Of a stretch of DNA of 64,000 nt, positions 19,174 to 28,884 are shown in pieces (position 1 is the stretch's first letter; each line of letters starts with the position of its first letter). Below the pieces are notes generated by a model. That model searched no databases, was not told the origin of the DNA, and worked only from the letters and a program-made list of their open reading frames with translations. A program made the translations under genes and the position numbers. Source of the DNA: JAIOQJ01 sp963718635 (GTDB taxonomy: Bacteria > Planctomycetota > Planctomycetia > Gemmatales > Gemmataceae); the NCBI GenBank assembly GCA_963718635.1, contig OY970367.1:682001-746000 (forward strand). Direction: 5' to 3'.

Positions 19174-22100
19174 ATGAAACGAATGGCGTTCACTCTCTTC
19201 CTATTTGTTGCAGCCGCAACCGCACACGCTGCCCCGTTGGAACTGCAAAAGGGCGATCACATCTGCATCATCGGCAATACCCTGGCCGATCGGATGCAGC
19301 ACGATGGCTGGCTGGAGACAATGATCTATGCCCGCTTCCCGAAGCACGACCTCGTCTTCCGCAATCTCGGCTTTTCGGGCGACGAATTGACGCTGCAACT
19401 TCGTTCGCAATCGTTCGGCACGCTCGATCAATGGCTGGCCGGCTCCGCGCCGCCCCCGCCCGATTCGAGCAAACTGGTAAGCCGAATCGGGGTGCGCGAG
19501 AACCGCTTCGAGACGACAAACACGAAGGCAGACGTAATCTTCGCTTTCTTCGGCTACAACGAATCGTACGCCGGCGAAGTCGGGTTGGATAAGTTCAAGA
19601 AGGATCTGGACGGGTTCATCAAGAACGCCCTTTCGAAGAAATATAACGGCAAGTCGGCCCCCCGTTTTGTGCTCTTCTCGCCTAATGCCTTCGAGGATCA
19701 CAAGAGCCCCAATCTGCCCGACGGCAAAGAGACCAACAAACGCCTGGCGCTTTACACCAAGGCGATGGAAGAGGTTGCGGCCGCGAACAAGGTGCCGTAC
19801 GTCGATCTCTTCGATCCGACTGCTCAAGCCTATGCGAAGGCGGCGAAACCGTTGACGATCAATGGCATTCACCTTAATGCCGAAGGCAATAAATTCGTGG
19901 CAGAGGTGATCGACCAAAGTCTCTTTGGCGAAGGGAGCAGTCACGAACAAAAGTCTCTCGAAAAAATTCGCGAAGCCGTCGTCGATAAGAACTTCTATTG
20001 GTTCAATCGCTACCGCGTGATGGACGGCTACAACATCTACGGCGGCCGGGCGTTCATGCTCTATGCCGATAAGCAATCGAACTACGAAGATCAACAGCGC
20101 GAACTTGAAATTCTCGATGGCAAGACGGCCAATCGCGATAAGCGCATCTGGTCAGTCGCCCAAGGCGGCGATGCCAAAGTCGATGACAGCAACCTGCCGG
20201 CTTTGATCCCCGTCAAAACCAATCGTCCGGAGTTCAGTGCCGAAAACGGCTGGAAATTCCTGGATGGCGAAGAGGCCATCAAGAAGATGACCGTTGCAAA
20301 GAATATGAAGGTGACGCTCTTCGCTTCAGAAAAGGAATGGCCGGAATTGGCCAAGCCGGTGCAGATGCAGTTCGACGCCCGAGGCCGTCTTTGGGTTGCC
20401 GTATGGCCGAGCTACCCGCGCTGGAGGCCTACGGAAGAACGGGTCGATAAGATTTTGATCTTCGAAGACACCAAAGGCACGGGCAAAGCCGACAAGATGA
20501 CGATCTTTGCCGAGGGTCTCAACTGCCCCACCGGTTTTGAGTTCTGGAACGGCGGCATCCTGGTTGCGCAGGCCCCGATCTCTGGTTTCTCAAAGACACC
20601 GATGGTGACGGCAAGGCCGATCTGCGCATGCGCGTGTTGAGCGGCATTGATTCGGCCGACTCGCATCACACCTCGAACAGCTTCACCTACGACCCGGCCG
20701 GCGGGCTCTACTTCCAGGAAGGAACCTTCCACGCTTCGCAGATCGAATCGCCTTACGGTCCCACGCAGCGGGCGGCCAATGGCGCCGTATTCCGATACGA
20801 GCCCCGTACGCAAAAGTTCGATGTCTACGTCTCGACCGGCTTTGCCAACCCGCATGGCCATGTGTGGGATAAGTGGGGCGAAGACATCGTTTACGATGGC
20901 ACTGGCGCCTCACCTTACAACGGCGCTCTCTTTTCCGGGCGCGTTGATTTTCCGAACAAGCATCCCAAGCCGCCGCAGGTCTATCAGCAGCGCACGCGCC
21001 CTTGCCCCGGCGCGGAATTCTTATCGAGCAAGCATTTCCCTGAGGCGAATCAGGGGAATTTACTCGTCGCCAACGTCATCGGCTTTCAGGGCATTTTGCA
21101 GTACAAGCCCGAAGACAAAGGTTCGAGCCTGGGCGCGACCGAGGTCGAGCCGATCGTTTCTTCCACCGATTTGAACTTTCGGCCGTCGGATGTCAAAGTC
21201 GGGCCGGATGGCGCGATCTGGTTCATCGATTGGCACAATCCGATCATCGGCCATTTGCAACATGCCATTCGTGATCCGAACCGAGACCGGACTCACGGCC
21301 GTATCTATCGGGTGACCTACGAAGGCCGCGAGTTGTCGAAATCGCCGAAGATTGAAGGGGAATCGATTCCGGCATTGCTCGATCTATTGAAGGAGCCCGA
21401 AGGCCGAGTTCGCTACCGCGTGCGAACTGAATTGGCTGCGCGCGATACGAAGGAAGTAATCCCGGCGCTTGCCAAATGGGTAGCGAGCTTAGAGCAATCG
21501 GCCAAGGAGGACAAGGAAACCGAACATCATCTGCTCGAAGCGCTCTGGCTTTACCAGTCGCACAATGTGGTCAACCGGGAGTTGCTGCAAAAGCTACTGG
21601 TAACGCCCGACTTCCACGCCCGCGCCGCCGCGACGCGGGTTCTCTGTTATTGGCGCGACCGCATCACCGATACGTTGAGCCTGCTGAAACAGCAAGCGGC
21701 GGATGTACATCCGCGTGTCCGCCTGGAGGCCGTTCGCGCAGCCAGTTTCTTCCATGTGCCGGAAGCCATTGAAGTCTTGTTGATCGCCAATGACTTACCG
21801 ACCGACATCTACCTCGATTTTGTCAAAGGCGAGACCAACAAGGTCCTCGAACCCCTCGTCAAGGAAGCATTGAAGAATGGCCAGAAGATCGCTTTTACGA
21901 CCGACACCGGCGCCCGTTACCTGTTGCGCAATGTCAAAGTGGAGCAACTGTTGAAAATGGAACGCAGCCGTTCCGTATGTCTTGAACTCCTCTATCGGCC
22001 GGGAGTAAGCGACGATCAACGCCGGGCCGCCCTACGCGACCTAGCCAAACTTGATGCCAAGCCCGAACTGAAAGTGTTGCTCGATTCGATCGCTCGCATT

Positions 22101-24212
22101 GATGAAGCCGTCAGCGGCCAGGGCGAGTTGGCAGGCCGTGATGAGAGCATTGTTTTCGATCTCGTGCGTCTGTTGAACGGACGAACCAGCGCCGACTTAG
22201 CGGCCGTTCGCCCCGAGCTTGAAAAACTGGCGGCGACGGCCAAGAAGCCGCTCATCCGGCAAGTGAGTTTGGTGACGCTCATCAATGTTGATGCCGGCGT
22301 GGACAAAGTATGGGATCTGGCAACCAAGTCGGCAGCTTCGCTACGCGATCTTCTGAACGCAATGCCGCTCATCGCCGACCCGGCCATCAAGGCAAGCCTA
22401 TATCCCAAGGTTGAACCCTTGCTTGAAGCTTTACCGGCATCTTTGGCAGCGCAAACGAGCAATGGCAAGGGCGTGACCGGGCGCTTCGTTCGCATTGAAC
22501 TAAAGGGGAAGAAGACGCTCAGTCTGGCCGAGGTCGAAGTCTTCAGCAATGGGCGCAACGTTGCCCGCAAAGGCAAAGCCACGCAGAAGGATACGTCCAA
22601 CGATGGCACAGCCGACAAAGCAATCGATGGCAACACCGATGGCGCTTTTGCCAATGGCTCGGTCACTCATACGGTCGAGAATGGTTCTAATCCGCATTGG
22701 GAAGTTGACCTGGGCGCTGAGTATCCCATCGACCAAATTGTCGTCTGGAACAGGACCGATCAAGGTCAAGGTTCAAGGCTCAACGGCTTCGTAGTCCGCG
22801 TGATGAACCGGGCGCACGAAGATCAGTGGAAGTCCGATCCGACTCCTGGCCCAGCGAAGAAGGTCGAATTCGAAATCGGCGGCAGCGGCCCGGCCGGCAT
22901 GATCCGGCATGAAGCCATGATTGCACTGACGTCGGTTCGCGGCCAGGAATTGAAAACGTTCCAGACGCTCGCCAAATATCTGAGCAACGACAACGAACGC
23001 TCGGCGGCCATCCGGGCTTTACAGCGGATTCCGCGACCCTTCTGGCCGAAGGACAATGCGCAGACGCTGCTTACTACCGTCCTTGATGCCATCAAGAAGA
23101 TTCCGGCCAAGGAGCGCACGACACCCGAGGCGATTGACGCTATCGAATTCGCCGATGGCCTGGCCGGCCTGCTGCCGGCTGAAGAAGGCAAGAAAGTCCG
23201 CACGGAGCTCGGCGAATTGGGAGTGCGCGTCATCCGCATCAATACTCTCTTAGAGCGTATGTCCTACGACAAAGATGTGCTCGTGGTCCGCGCGGGCAAG
23301 CCGGTCGAATTCGTTTTCGAAAACACCGACTTGATGCCGCACAACTTCGTTATCACCACGCCCGGGTCGATGGAAGAACTCGGCAAACTGGCGGAAGCGT
23401 CGGCTACGTCGCCGGAGTTTGCCGCACGCGGATTCGTGCCAAAATCGCCTAAAGTGCTGCTCGGCAGTGTGCTGTTGCAACCGCGCGAAGTGCAGAAGCT
23501 CAGCTTCAACGCCCCAACGAAGCCGGGCGTCTATCCCTATGTCTGCACCTATCCCGGCCATTGGATGCGCATGCACGGCGCCCTTTACGTGGTCGACGAT
23601 CTGGTCTCGTATCAGGCAAACCCGGAAGAATATTTGACCAAGAACCCGCTCGAGATCAAAGATCCGTTGCTCAAAGATCGACGCCCGCGCACCGAATGGA
23701 AATACGAAGAGCTAATCGATGCGGTGAAAGAGATGAAAGCCGGCCGAAACTTTGCCAACGGCAAGCAGATGTTTACAGTTGGAACCTGTGTCGCCTGTCA
23801 CAAGATGGAGAATGTCGGCAACGAATTCGCCCCCGATCTGACGAAGTACGATCCGAAATTCAAAATCACCGATATGCTCAAAGACGTCCTCGAACCCTCT
23901 TTCCGTATCAACGAAAAGTTTGAAACCTGGGCCATCGAAACGACCGCCGGCAAGAAGTACACCGGACTGATCACCGAAGAAACGCCGGAACACATCAAGG
24001 TTCTGGAGAACCCGTTGGTGAAAGCCGAACCGGTGTTGATCAAAAAGACCGACATCGAAGATCGTAAGAAATCACCTCTTTCGGCCATGCCGAAAGGCTT
24101 GGTCGACAAATTGACCAAGGACGAAATTCTCGACCTGCTCGCCTATGTCTGGTCAAAAGGCAACAAAGAGCACGAACTCTTCAAACCCGACCCGCATGCG
24201 CATCATCATTGA
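19174..24212 (+). CDS. PVC-type SGNH/dehydrogenase/cupredoxin/cytochrome c protein (one frameshift)
   Basis: A reconstructed protein of about 1679 residues. One C is missing in a CCCC run near 20575; with it restored, 'LVAQAP' continues as 'DLWFLKDTDGDGKADLRMRV'. In order: signal peptide (1-20); an SGNH-like domain (20-250, 'NLGFSGDEL', 'FFGYNESYAG', 'INGIHLNAEG'); a membrane-bound dehydrogenase beta-propeller (about 370-720); HEAT-like repeats; a discoidin (F5/8 type C) domain ('SLAEVEVFSNGRN', 'HWEVDLGAEYPIDQIVVWNR'); a cupredoxin with copper ligands in 'LMPHNFVI' and 'YVCTYPGHWMRMHG'; and a C-terminal cytochrome c with CVACH. Such proteins are typical of planctomycetes and are thought to bind or oxidise sugars outside the cell. 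SGNH block I reads 'IIGNTLADR' rather than GDS, so esterase activity is doubtful. Confidence 0.9.
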
Positions 24213-24260
24213 AAGCGAAAAGGGTGACTATACTTGGCGCGGTCAGAATCGAGACTTATC

Positions 24261-24480
24261 ATCAGGCCGAAGGCCTGAAGGATTTCAGCCCAGGGCAAGC
24301 GCTTCGCGCCGCCCTGGGTCAAGGTGTCTGCGGAAACCGCACTCTGAAAGAGTGCCGGAACTCACTTGTGCAAGGCGTTCCGGCACTCTTTCAGAGTGTA
24401 CATGTTTTGGGACTGATTTACCCAGGGCGTCGCGAAACGCTTGCCCTGGGCTCGAATCCGCCAGGCCTTCGGCCTGAAGA
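24261..24480. repeat. Dispersed nested-palindrome repeat family A, copy 2
   Basis: Same nested architecture as 8117-8340: outer CAGGCCGAAGGCCTG and CAGGCCTTCGGCCTG, middle GCCCAGGGCAAGCG...GCCCTGGGT and its reverse complement, inner GCACTCTGAAAGAGTGC and GCACTCTTTCAGAGTG. It starts about 50 bases after the PVC-type gene and ends 10 bases before the next ATG. Confidence 0.85.
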
Positions 24481-24490
24481 GGCGTCATCC

Positions 24491-24982
24491 ATGTCAGCAC
24501 TCCAAACAGGGGCATCCGTCGCGGCCCTTTTCTTCTTTTCCTTTTCCTGTATTGCGTTCGCGCAGGATGATGACCAGCCCTTTCAATTCAAACAGGGGAA
24601 GGTTGCTGAATCAACTTCCGATAACCCTGATAAAAAGCTGACGATCAAGGCAGATGGCCCGCAGGCTCGGCTTCACGACTTGGCCACCGGTAAGCCGGTC
24701 GGCAGACCGCTGGTTCACGATGCGCCACATATCAACCTATCCAAAAAAATGACGGTCTATTGCTGGGCCTTCAGTCCGGATGGCCAGTACGTCGCCACCG
24801 GCGCTGGTTACAAAACTCGCGACGGCGACAACGAAGGCCAAGTCTGCATCTGGTCAATTACCACCGGCAAGCGCGTCGCCGAGTTCAGCAAACGTCTCGG
24901 CACGGTTCGAGCGGTGTCGTTCGACAAGGATAACAAGACGATTGTCTACGACGCGGAAAACTGGTCGATCGATGGGCCTTGA
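24491..24982 (+). CDS. Small exported WD40-like protein
   Basis: 163 residues from ATG 24491; upstream open frame belongs to the repeat. A signal peptide, 'SALQTGASVAALFFFSFSCIAFAQ', ends near residue 25. The mature part contains one and a half WD40-type units: 'VYCWAFSPDGQYVATGAG' and 'GQVCIWSITTGKRVAEFSKRLGTVRAVSFDKDNKTIVYDA'. That is far too few blades for a closed propeller (seven usual), so it is either a truncated relic or a small protein using the fold in multimers. The C-terminus runs into repeat B, which may have cut it short. Confidence 0.6.
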   Translation: MSALQTGASVAALFFFSFSCIAFAQDDDQPFQFKQGKVAESTSDNPDKKLTIKADGPQARLHDLATGKPVGRPLVHDAPHINLSKKMTVYCWAFSPDGQYVATGAGYKTRDGDNEGQVCIWSITTGKRVAEFSKRLGTVRAVSFDKDNKTIVYDAENWSIDGP

Positions 24983-24992
24983 AGCTGGCGGT

Positions 24993-25128
24993 CTTACCCT
25001 CCCTCTGGCTTTGCAGGGGAATTGCGGGGTGGGGGCGGAGAGCCTCACCTAACAACAACAGTTGCAACACTCGAAGTCTTTCCCCCCACCCTGCCCTCCC
25101 CCCGCAAAGCCCGGGGGGAGGGTGGAAT
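24993..25128. repeat. Dispersed repeat family B, copy 2
   Basis: Left arm TTACCCTCCCTCTGGCTTTGCAGGGG, centre with CAACAACAGTTGCAACACTCG, right arm CCACCCTGCCCTCCCC...GGGGGGAGGGTGG. It reaches to within 20 bases of the nagA start, so the nagA leader is largely repeat DNA. Confidence 0.85.
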
Positions 25129-25145
25129 GGGCTGCGGGATTCGCC

Positions 25146-26270
25146 ATGCTGATCCGCGCTCGCCATTACGTCACGGCCGAACTGACCGATATTTGCTGCG
25201 AAGGCGGACGGATCGTCAGCGTCGCTCCTGCTTCATTAGAAACTGCGGATTACGAAGCCGGCTGGGTTTCGCCCGCTTTCTTCGATCTTCAAATCAATGG
25301 TTGTCTCGGCCATAGTTTCAACTCGCCCACGCTAACGACCGAAGAGGTGCGGCGGGTAGTCGCCAAATGCCAGCAGCACGGCATCGGCGCCTTTTTACCA
25401 ACGCTCGTCACCAGTTCTTTTGAAGCGATCAGGCATGGCTTTGCCACCCTACGTCAAGCGCGGGCGGAAGACCTGGCGCTTGCCGAGGCGCTACCGGGTT
25501 ATCATCTGGAAGGGCCCTATATTGGTTGGGAAGATGGACCGCACGGCGCCCATCCGCGGGCACACGTTCGCCCTCCCGATTACGATGAATTCGCGCGTTG
25601 GCAGGAAGCGGCCGATGGGCTGATTCGCCTAGTGACTTTGGCCCCGGAACACGACGGGGCGCTTCCCTTTATTGAACGGCTGACGCGGGATGGCGTTGTC
25701 GTTGCCATCGGCCACACGGCCGCCAGCGGCCAGCGGATTCGCGATGCGGTTGCTGCCGGCGCTCGACTTTCAACGCATCTAGGCAACGGCTCCCATGCCA
25801 CGCTGCCTCGGCACGACAATTACATTTGGGAGCAACTTGCCAACGATGAACTTTGGGCAAGCGTGATCTCGGATGGGCATCATCTTCCGGCATCGGTGTT
25901 GAAGTCCATCGTGCGCGTGAAGAGTCCTATGCGAACGATCATTACCTGCGATGCAGGCAGCTTGGCGGCGTTACCGCCCGGGCGCTATAGCGAGTGGGGT
26001 TCGGAGCTAGAAGTGTGCGAAGATGGGCGCATCATCGTGCCCCGCACGCCCTTCTTGGCCGGGTCGGGCGTCTTCACCGATGCCTGTATCGGCAACGCGG
26101 TGATGGCCGCAGGAATCACCTTGGCGCAAGCCATAGACATGGCCAGCGCACGCCCGCGTGAACTTCTCGGGCTGCCAACATGCAGGCTAAAGGCCGGCGA
26201 GCCGGCCCAATTGATGCTGTTTGAATGGGACGCACGATGCTTTACCGTGTCGCGTTTGTTGGGGACTTGA
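25146..26270 (+). CDS. nagA: N-acetylglucosamine-6-phosphate deacetylase
   Basis: 374 residues from ATG 25146 (MLIRARHYV); the open frame further upstream is repeat. The enzyme removes acetate from GlcNAc-6-phosphate in amino-sugar recycling or use, in the cytoplasm. It is an amidohydrolase-fold metalloenzyme. Visible landmarks are 'FFDLQINGCLGHSFN' near residue 45, 'GYHLEGPYIG' near 120 (metal-binding Glu), 'VVAIGHTAASG' near 196 (His), 'STHLGNGSHATLP' near 217 (His) and 'VISDGHHLP' near 243, with the acid 'ITCDAG' near 265. The length is usual for the family (380-400). No nagB or transporter lies next to it. No clear Shine-Dalgarno sequence precedes it because repeat B abuts the start. Confidence 0.88.
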   Translation: MLIRARHYVTAELTDICCEGGRIVSVAPASLETADYEAGWVSPAFFDLQINGCLGHSFNSPTLTTEEVRRVVAKCQQHGIGAFLPTLVTSSFEAIRHGFATLRQARAEDLALAEALPGYHLEGPYIGWEDGPHGAHPRAHVRPPDYDEFARWQEAADGLIRLVTLAPEHDGALPFIERLTRDGVVVAIGHTAASGQRIRDAVAAGARLSTHLGNGSHATLPRHDNYIWEQLANDELWASVISDGHHLPASVLKSIVRVKSPMRTIITCDAGSLAALPPGRYSEWGSELEVCEDGRIIVPRTPFLAGSGVFTDACIGNAVMAAGITLAQAIDMASARPRELLGLPTCRLKAGEPAQLMLFEWDARCFTVSRLLGT

Positions 26271-26279
26271 GCGTCTGTA

Positions 26280-26750
26280 TTATTCGTTCACAATAGCGGG
26301 CTCGGCGAAGCCTTTGCTGGTGAACCATTCTTTGCCCACCGGCGATTGTTGCAGTCGTTCCAGGCAGTTGTAACACTCTTTTACCGTGGGACGGCCGTTT
26401 TCGCGTGCAATCAAAAGCAGGCAGTCTTTGTTCTTTAGTTTCTCGCCAACGACATTGTTGCAAGTCATGGTCGTTGAGAAAAACCAGGCTTCGTTCGTGC
26501 CTGGCCGCACGACCACCGGCGCTTCAACGGGTTCTGAAAGCGTTTCGATTTGAACATCGGAACAACCGACGCCGGGATCGGTGAAATACTCGCGAATGCT
26601 GGCGGCGGCCTCATCAGCGCTTGGTTTGCCACATGTCGTGGCGACACGGGCCGGCGCGGCGGGCTCGTTCGTGGCAGCCGTGGGCGAGCTCGGCTTGCTG
26701 CCGCAACCGATGGCGAATGAAAACAGCACGAATAGATAGAAGCGTTTCAT
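26280..26750 (-). CDS. Putative lipoprotein
   Basis: 156 residues from ATG 26750, preceded by GGGAGGGG on the minus strand. The N-terminus 'MKRFYLFVLFSFAIGCGSKPS' is a lipoprotein signal with a lipobox ending at Cys17. A Pro/Ala/Thr linker follows, then a Cys-rich domain: 'TTCGKPSADEAAASIREYF', 'GVGCSDVQIETL', 'TMTCNNV', 'NKDCLLLI' and 'ECYNCLERL'. The six or seven cysteines after the lipid anchor suggest disulphide bonds in the periplasm or outside. The family is not recognised. It is convergent with nagA, only 9 bases between stops. Confidence 0.7.
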   Translation of the reverse strand: MKRFYLFVLFSFAIGCGSKPSSPTAATNEPAAPARVATTCGKPSADEAAASIREYFTDPGVGCSDVQIETLSEPVEAPVVVRPGTNEAWFFSTTMTCNNVVGEKLKNKDCLLLIARENGRPTVKECYNCLERLQQSPVGKEWFTSKGFAEPAIVNE

Positions 26751-26893
26751 GACCCCTCCCGAGACGGTTTTCCGTTCTTTGGGTGGGACCATAACGTTTT
26801 TTGCGAATGGGGCAAGGTGAAACAGTTGTTGCAACACGACGCCGGGTGCGCTGAGGATCACCGCAGATGCATTCAACGAACGAAGTGCCTTTC

Positions 26894-27009
26894 TTACCCT
26901 CCCCTGGCTTTGCAGGGGGAGGGCAGGGTGGGGGCCGAGCGCCTTGCCCATCAACAACTGTCGCGACACTCGCAGCCGTTCCTCCCACCCGTCCCTCCCC
27001 CCGCAAAGC
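26894..27009. repeat. Dispersed repeat family B, copy 3, left part (split by IS)
   Basis: TTACCCTCCCCTGGCTTTGCAGGGGGAGGG, centre with CAACAACTGTCGCGACACTCGCAGCC, then TCCCTCCCCCCGCAAAGC, where the IS begins. The rest of the right arm (CCGCAAAGCCGGGGGGAGGGTGG) resumes at 28742. Confidence 0.85.
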
Positions 27010-27113
27010 CTGACTATTACCCACAATTTTTTAGGGAGGGTCTTCACTTCTTTCAGCTGCGGCGCTACTATTCATTGACCACACGGAAGTTCAGTAGTGT
27101 TTGGAGTAACACC

Positions 27114-28511
27114 ATGGCTGCCACAGCTCCTATTTGCGCTGACGCTAAAGTTTGGGCTTCGCAAGTCGCCGGGTTCGCTGAGATGCCCGACGGACGCTTG
27201 AATACCCGGTATGCTCAGACTCTGGCGACCTTGGCGGCGCAGCCCCTCGATAGTTTTCCGCAAGCGTGCGGCTCTGCCGCTGAAGCCAAGGCAACTTATC
27301 GTTTCTTTAGCAACGAACGACTGCCGATCGAACTCTTTTTGCAGCCGTTGGTCAAAGCCACGGCCAATGCCTGTCGCGGCCAAGCTGTTGTTTTGGTGGT
27401 TCAAGATTCTACCTCACTTAACTACACACACCTCAAGTTTACGACAGGGCTTGGCTTGCTCAATGATTCCCCGCTCGCTCGCGGTCTGCATTTGCATTCG
27501 ACCCTGGCTCTTCGCCTGGACGGCGTGCCTTTGGGCCTGTTCGACCAATACTATTGGAGTCGGTCTGTCGATCCAACTCCTCCCGATCCCAGTCGGCCCA
27601 TTGAGGAAAAGGAGAGCCATAAATGGCTGCGCGGCATCGAAGAGTCTGAAGCCGCGATAGCCCATTTGGCCGAGAACGAACAACCTCGCTTGATCCACAT
27701 CATGGATCGTGAAGGGGACATCCACGAAGTTCTACAACGCATCACAGATTCTCCGCATGGCGCCGTCATCCGCGCCGCTCAAAATCGTTCGGTTGACGGA
27801 CCGATCGACAAATCGATGGAAGCCGTCCGTGCCGCTCCGGTTCGCGGCGGTTGCATCGTCGAGGTTCCTCCTAAACAGGGCCAATCCAAACGCAGAGCAA
27901 AGTGCGAGTTGCGCTCGGTTACACTTACGATCACACCCAATCTCAAAAAACATCCGCACCGAAAGCCCGTCGTCTGGAGTTTGATCGAAGTCCGCGAGAT
28001 CAAGGCGCCGCCTGGCGTCGAACCGTTGAACTGGCTGTTGTGGACGACCGAACCCGCTAGCACCTGTGCCGAGATCGTCGAGGTTCTGAGGATCTACAAA
28101 ATCCGTTGGCACATCGAGTGTTTTCATTTGACCCTCAAGAGCGGTTGCCAGGCGGAAAAACTCGAACTGGAAACCGCCGAGCGCCTGACTAAAGCACTGA
28201 TGCTCTATTCGATGATCGCCGTCCGCATCGTTGCTCTGCGTGATCTGGCTCGCCAAGAACCGAACGCGCCTTGCACCATCATCCTGAGCGACTACGCCTG
28301 GAAATCGCTTTTCGCCAAGTTTGAGAAGAAACCTCTCACCGCCGACACGCCCGTGCCGACTGTGCGGCAAGCCATTTTGTGGATCGGCCGGCTCGGCGGA
28401 CATCTCAATCGCAAGTCCGACGGCATGCCCGGCGTGCGCACCCTTTGGCGTGGCTGGCGCGATCTAACCATTCTCGTCGCAGGCTACAGCCTCGGCCGCA
28501 GCCAATGCTGA
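27114..28511 (+). CDS. IS4-family (Tn5-like) transposase
   Basis: 465 residues from ATG 27114, close to the 476 of Tn5 transposase. The N-terminal DNA-binding domain begins 'CADAKVWASQVAGFAEMPDGRLNTRYAQTL' and includes 'GSAAEAKATYRFFSNERL', as in Tn5. The RNase H-like catalytic core supplies the DDE triad: Asp98 in 'VVQDSTSLNY', Asp198 in 'IMDREGDIHE' and Glu335 in 'YKIRWHIECFHLTLKSG', which also fits the Y-R-E-K signature of IS4 elements. The long open frame continues upstream to 26817 but that part is repeat and terminal DNA. It cuts and pastes the element by recognising the 17-bp ends. No frameshift or missing motif is seen. Confidence 0.95.
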   Translation: MAATAPICADAKVWASQVAGFAEMPDGRLNTRYAQTLATLAAQPLDSFPQACGSAAEAKATYRFFSNERLPIELFLQPLVKATANACRGQAVVLVVQDSTSLNYTHLKFTTGLGLLNDSPLARGLHLHSTLALRLDGVPLGLFDQYYWSRSVDPTPPDPSRPIEEKESHKWLRGIEESEAAIAHLAENEQPRLIHIMDREGDIHEVLQRITDSPHGAVIRAAQNRSVDGPIDKSMEAVRAAPVRGGCIVEVPPKQGQSKRRAKCELRSVTLTITPNLKKHPHRKPVVWSLIEVREIKAPPGVEPLNWLLWTTEPASTCAEIVEVLRIYKIRWHIECFHLTLKSGCQAEKLELETAERLTKALMLYSMIAVRIVALRDLARQEPNAPCTIILSDYAWKSLFAKFEKKPLTADTPVPTVRQAILWIGRLGGHLNRKSDGMPGVRTLWRGWRDLTILVAGYSLGRSQC

Positions 28512-28740
28512 TTTTTCAACTGCACCCCCTTGTTCGTTATTTCAATTCTTCAATGCGTCTCGCCGAGACGCCTGCCGGCATTTGTACATCCATCTCTCAA
28601 TTCGAAACTCAAATCACATTCTGAAACGGTTCACTTGAGATTCTTGGAACCAACAAAGCACTTCTCTACAAAGTCAATGTGCTCTCGCAAGAAATTGCAG
28701 TCACCCCACCGCTCACCCCTACACTTGTGGGCAATAGTCA
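28512..28740. other. Non-coding right end of the IS
   Basis: About 230 bases between the transposase stop and the right terminal repeat. I see no second gene. The stretch is longer than the noncoding ends of IS50 and could hold a small passenger, but none is supported. Confidence 0.5.
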
Positions 28741-28741
28741 G

Positions 28742-28770
28742 CCGCAAAGCCGGGGGGAGGGTGGGAAGGG
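28742..28770. repeat. Dispersed repeat family B, copy 3, right part
   Basis: CCGCAAAGCCGGGGGGAGGGTGGGAAGGGG continues the arm interrupted by the IS at 27009. Its first nine bases are the target duplication. Confidence 0.85.
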
Positions 28771-28785
28771 GCAGTTGGGAGTGTC

Positions 28786-28878
28786 GCCATCTTGGCGAGC
28801 CGGGAGCGTGAGCGACCGGAGAAGCTTTTGAAGGTTTTCTCCGGTCGCTCACTCACGCTCCCGGCTCGCCAAGATGGC
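28786..28878. repeat. Dispersed repeat family C, copy 2: long palindrome after the efflux operon
   Basis: A nearly perfect inverted repeat with arms of about 40 bases: GCCATCTTGGCGAGCCGGGAGCGTGAGCGACCGGAGAA in two blocks, loop GCTTTTGAAGGT, then its complement. It ends 7 bases from the pump gene stop (28885, minus), so a transcript leaving that gene would fold here at once. A terminator role is likely. Confidence 0.85.
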
Positions 28879-28884
28879 AGACTC

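Larger units (their letters stand above)
27010..28741 (+). mobile_element. IS4-family IS50/Tn5-like insertion sequence, complete
   Basis: A 1732-bp element. Terminal inverted repeats are CTGACTATTACCCACAA at the left (27010-27026) and the reverse complement of CTGACTATTGCCCACAA at the right (ending 28741), 16 of 17 identical. They resemble the IS50 outside end, CTGACTCTTATACACAAGT. A 9-bp direct duplication, CCGCAAAGC, flanks it (27001-27009 and 28742-28750), the size expected for this group. The transposase is intact, so the element may be active. It has inserted into a copy of repeat B. Confidence 0.95.

Noticed and set aside
20640..20640. PVC-type protein as two genes (19174-20640 and 20628-24212)
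   Set aside because: The second start falls mid-domain and the missing C at about 20575 restores a single continuous dehydrogenase domain.
24440..24480. tRNA-like GGGCTCGAATCCGCC
   Set aside because: It is the right arm of repeat A; no acceptor or anticodon stem can be folded around it.
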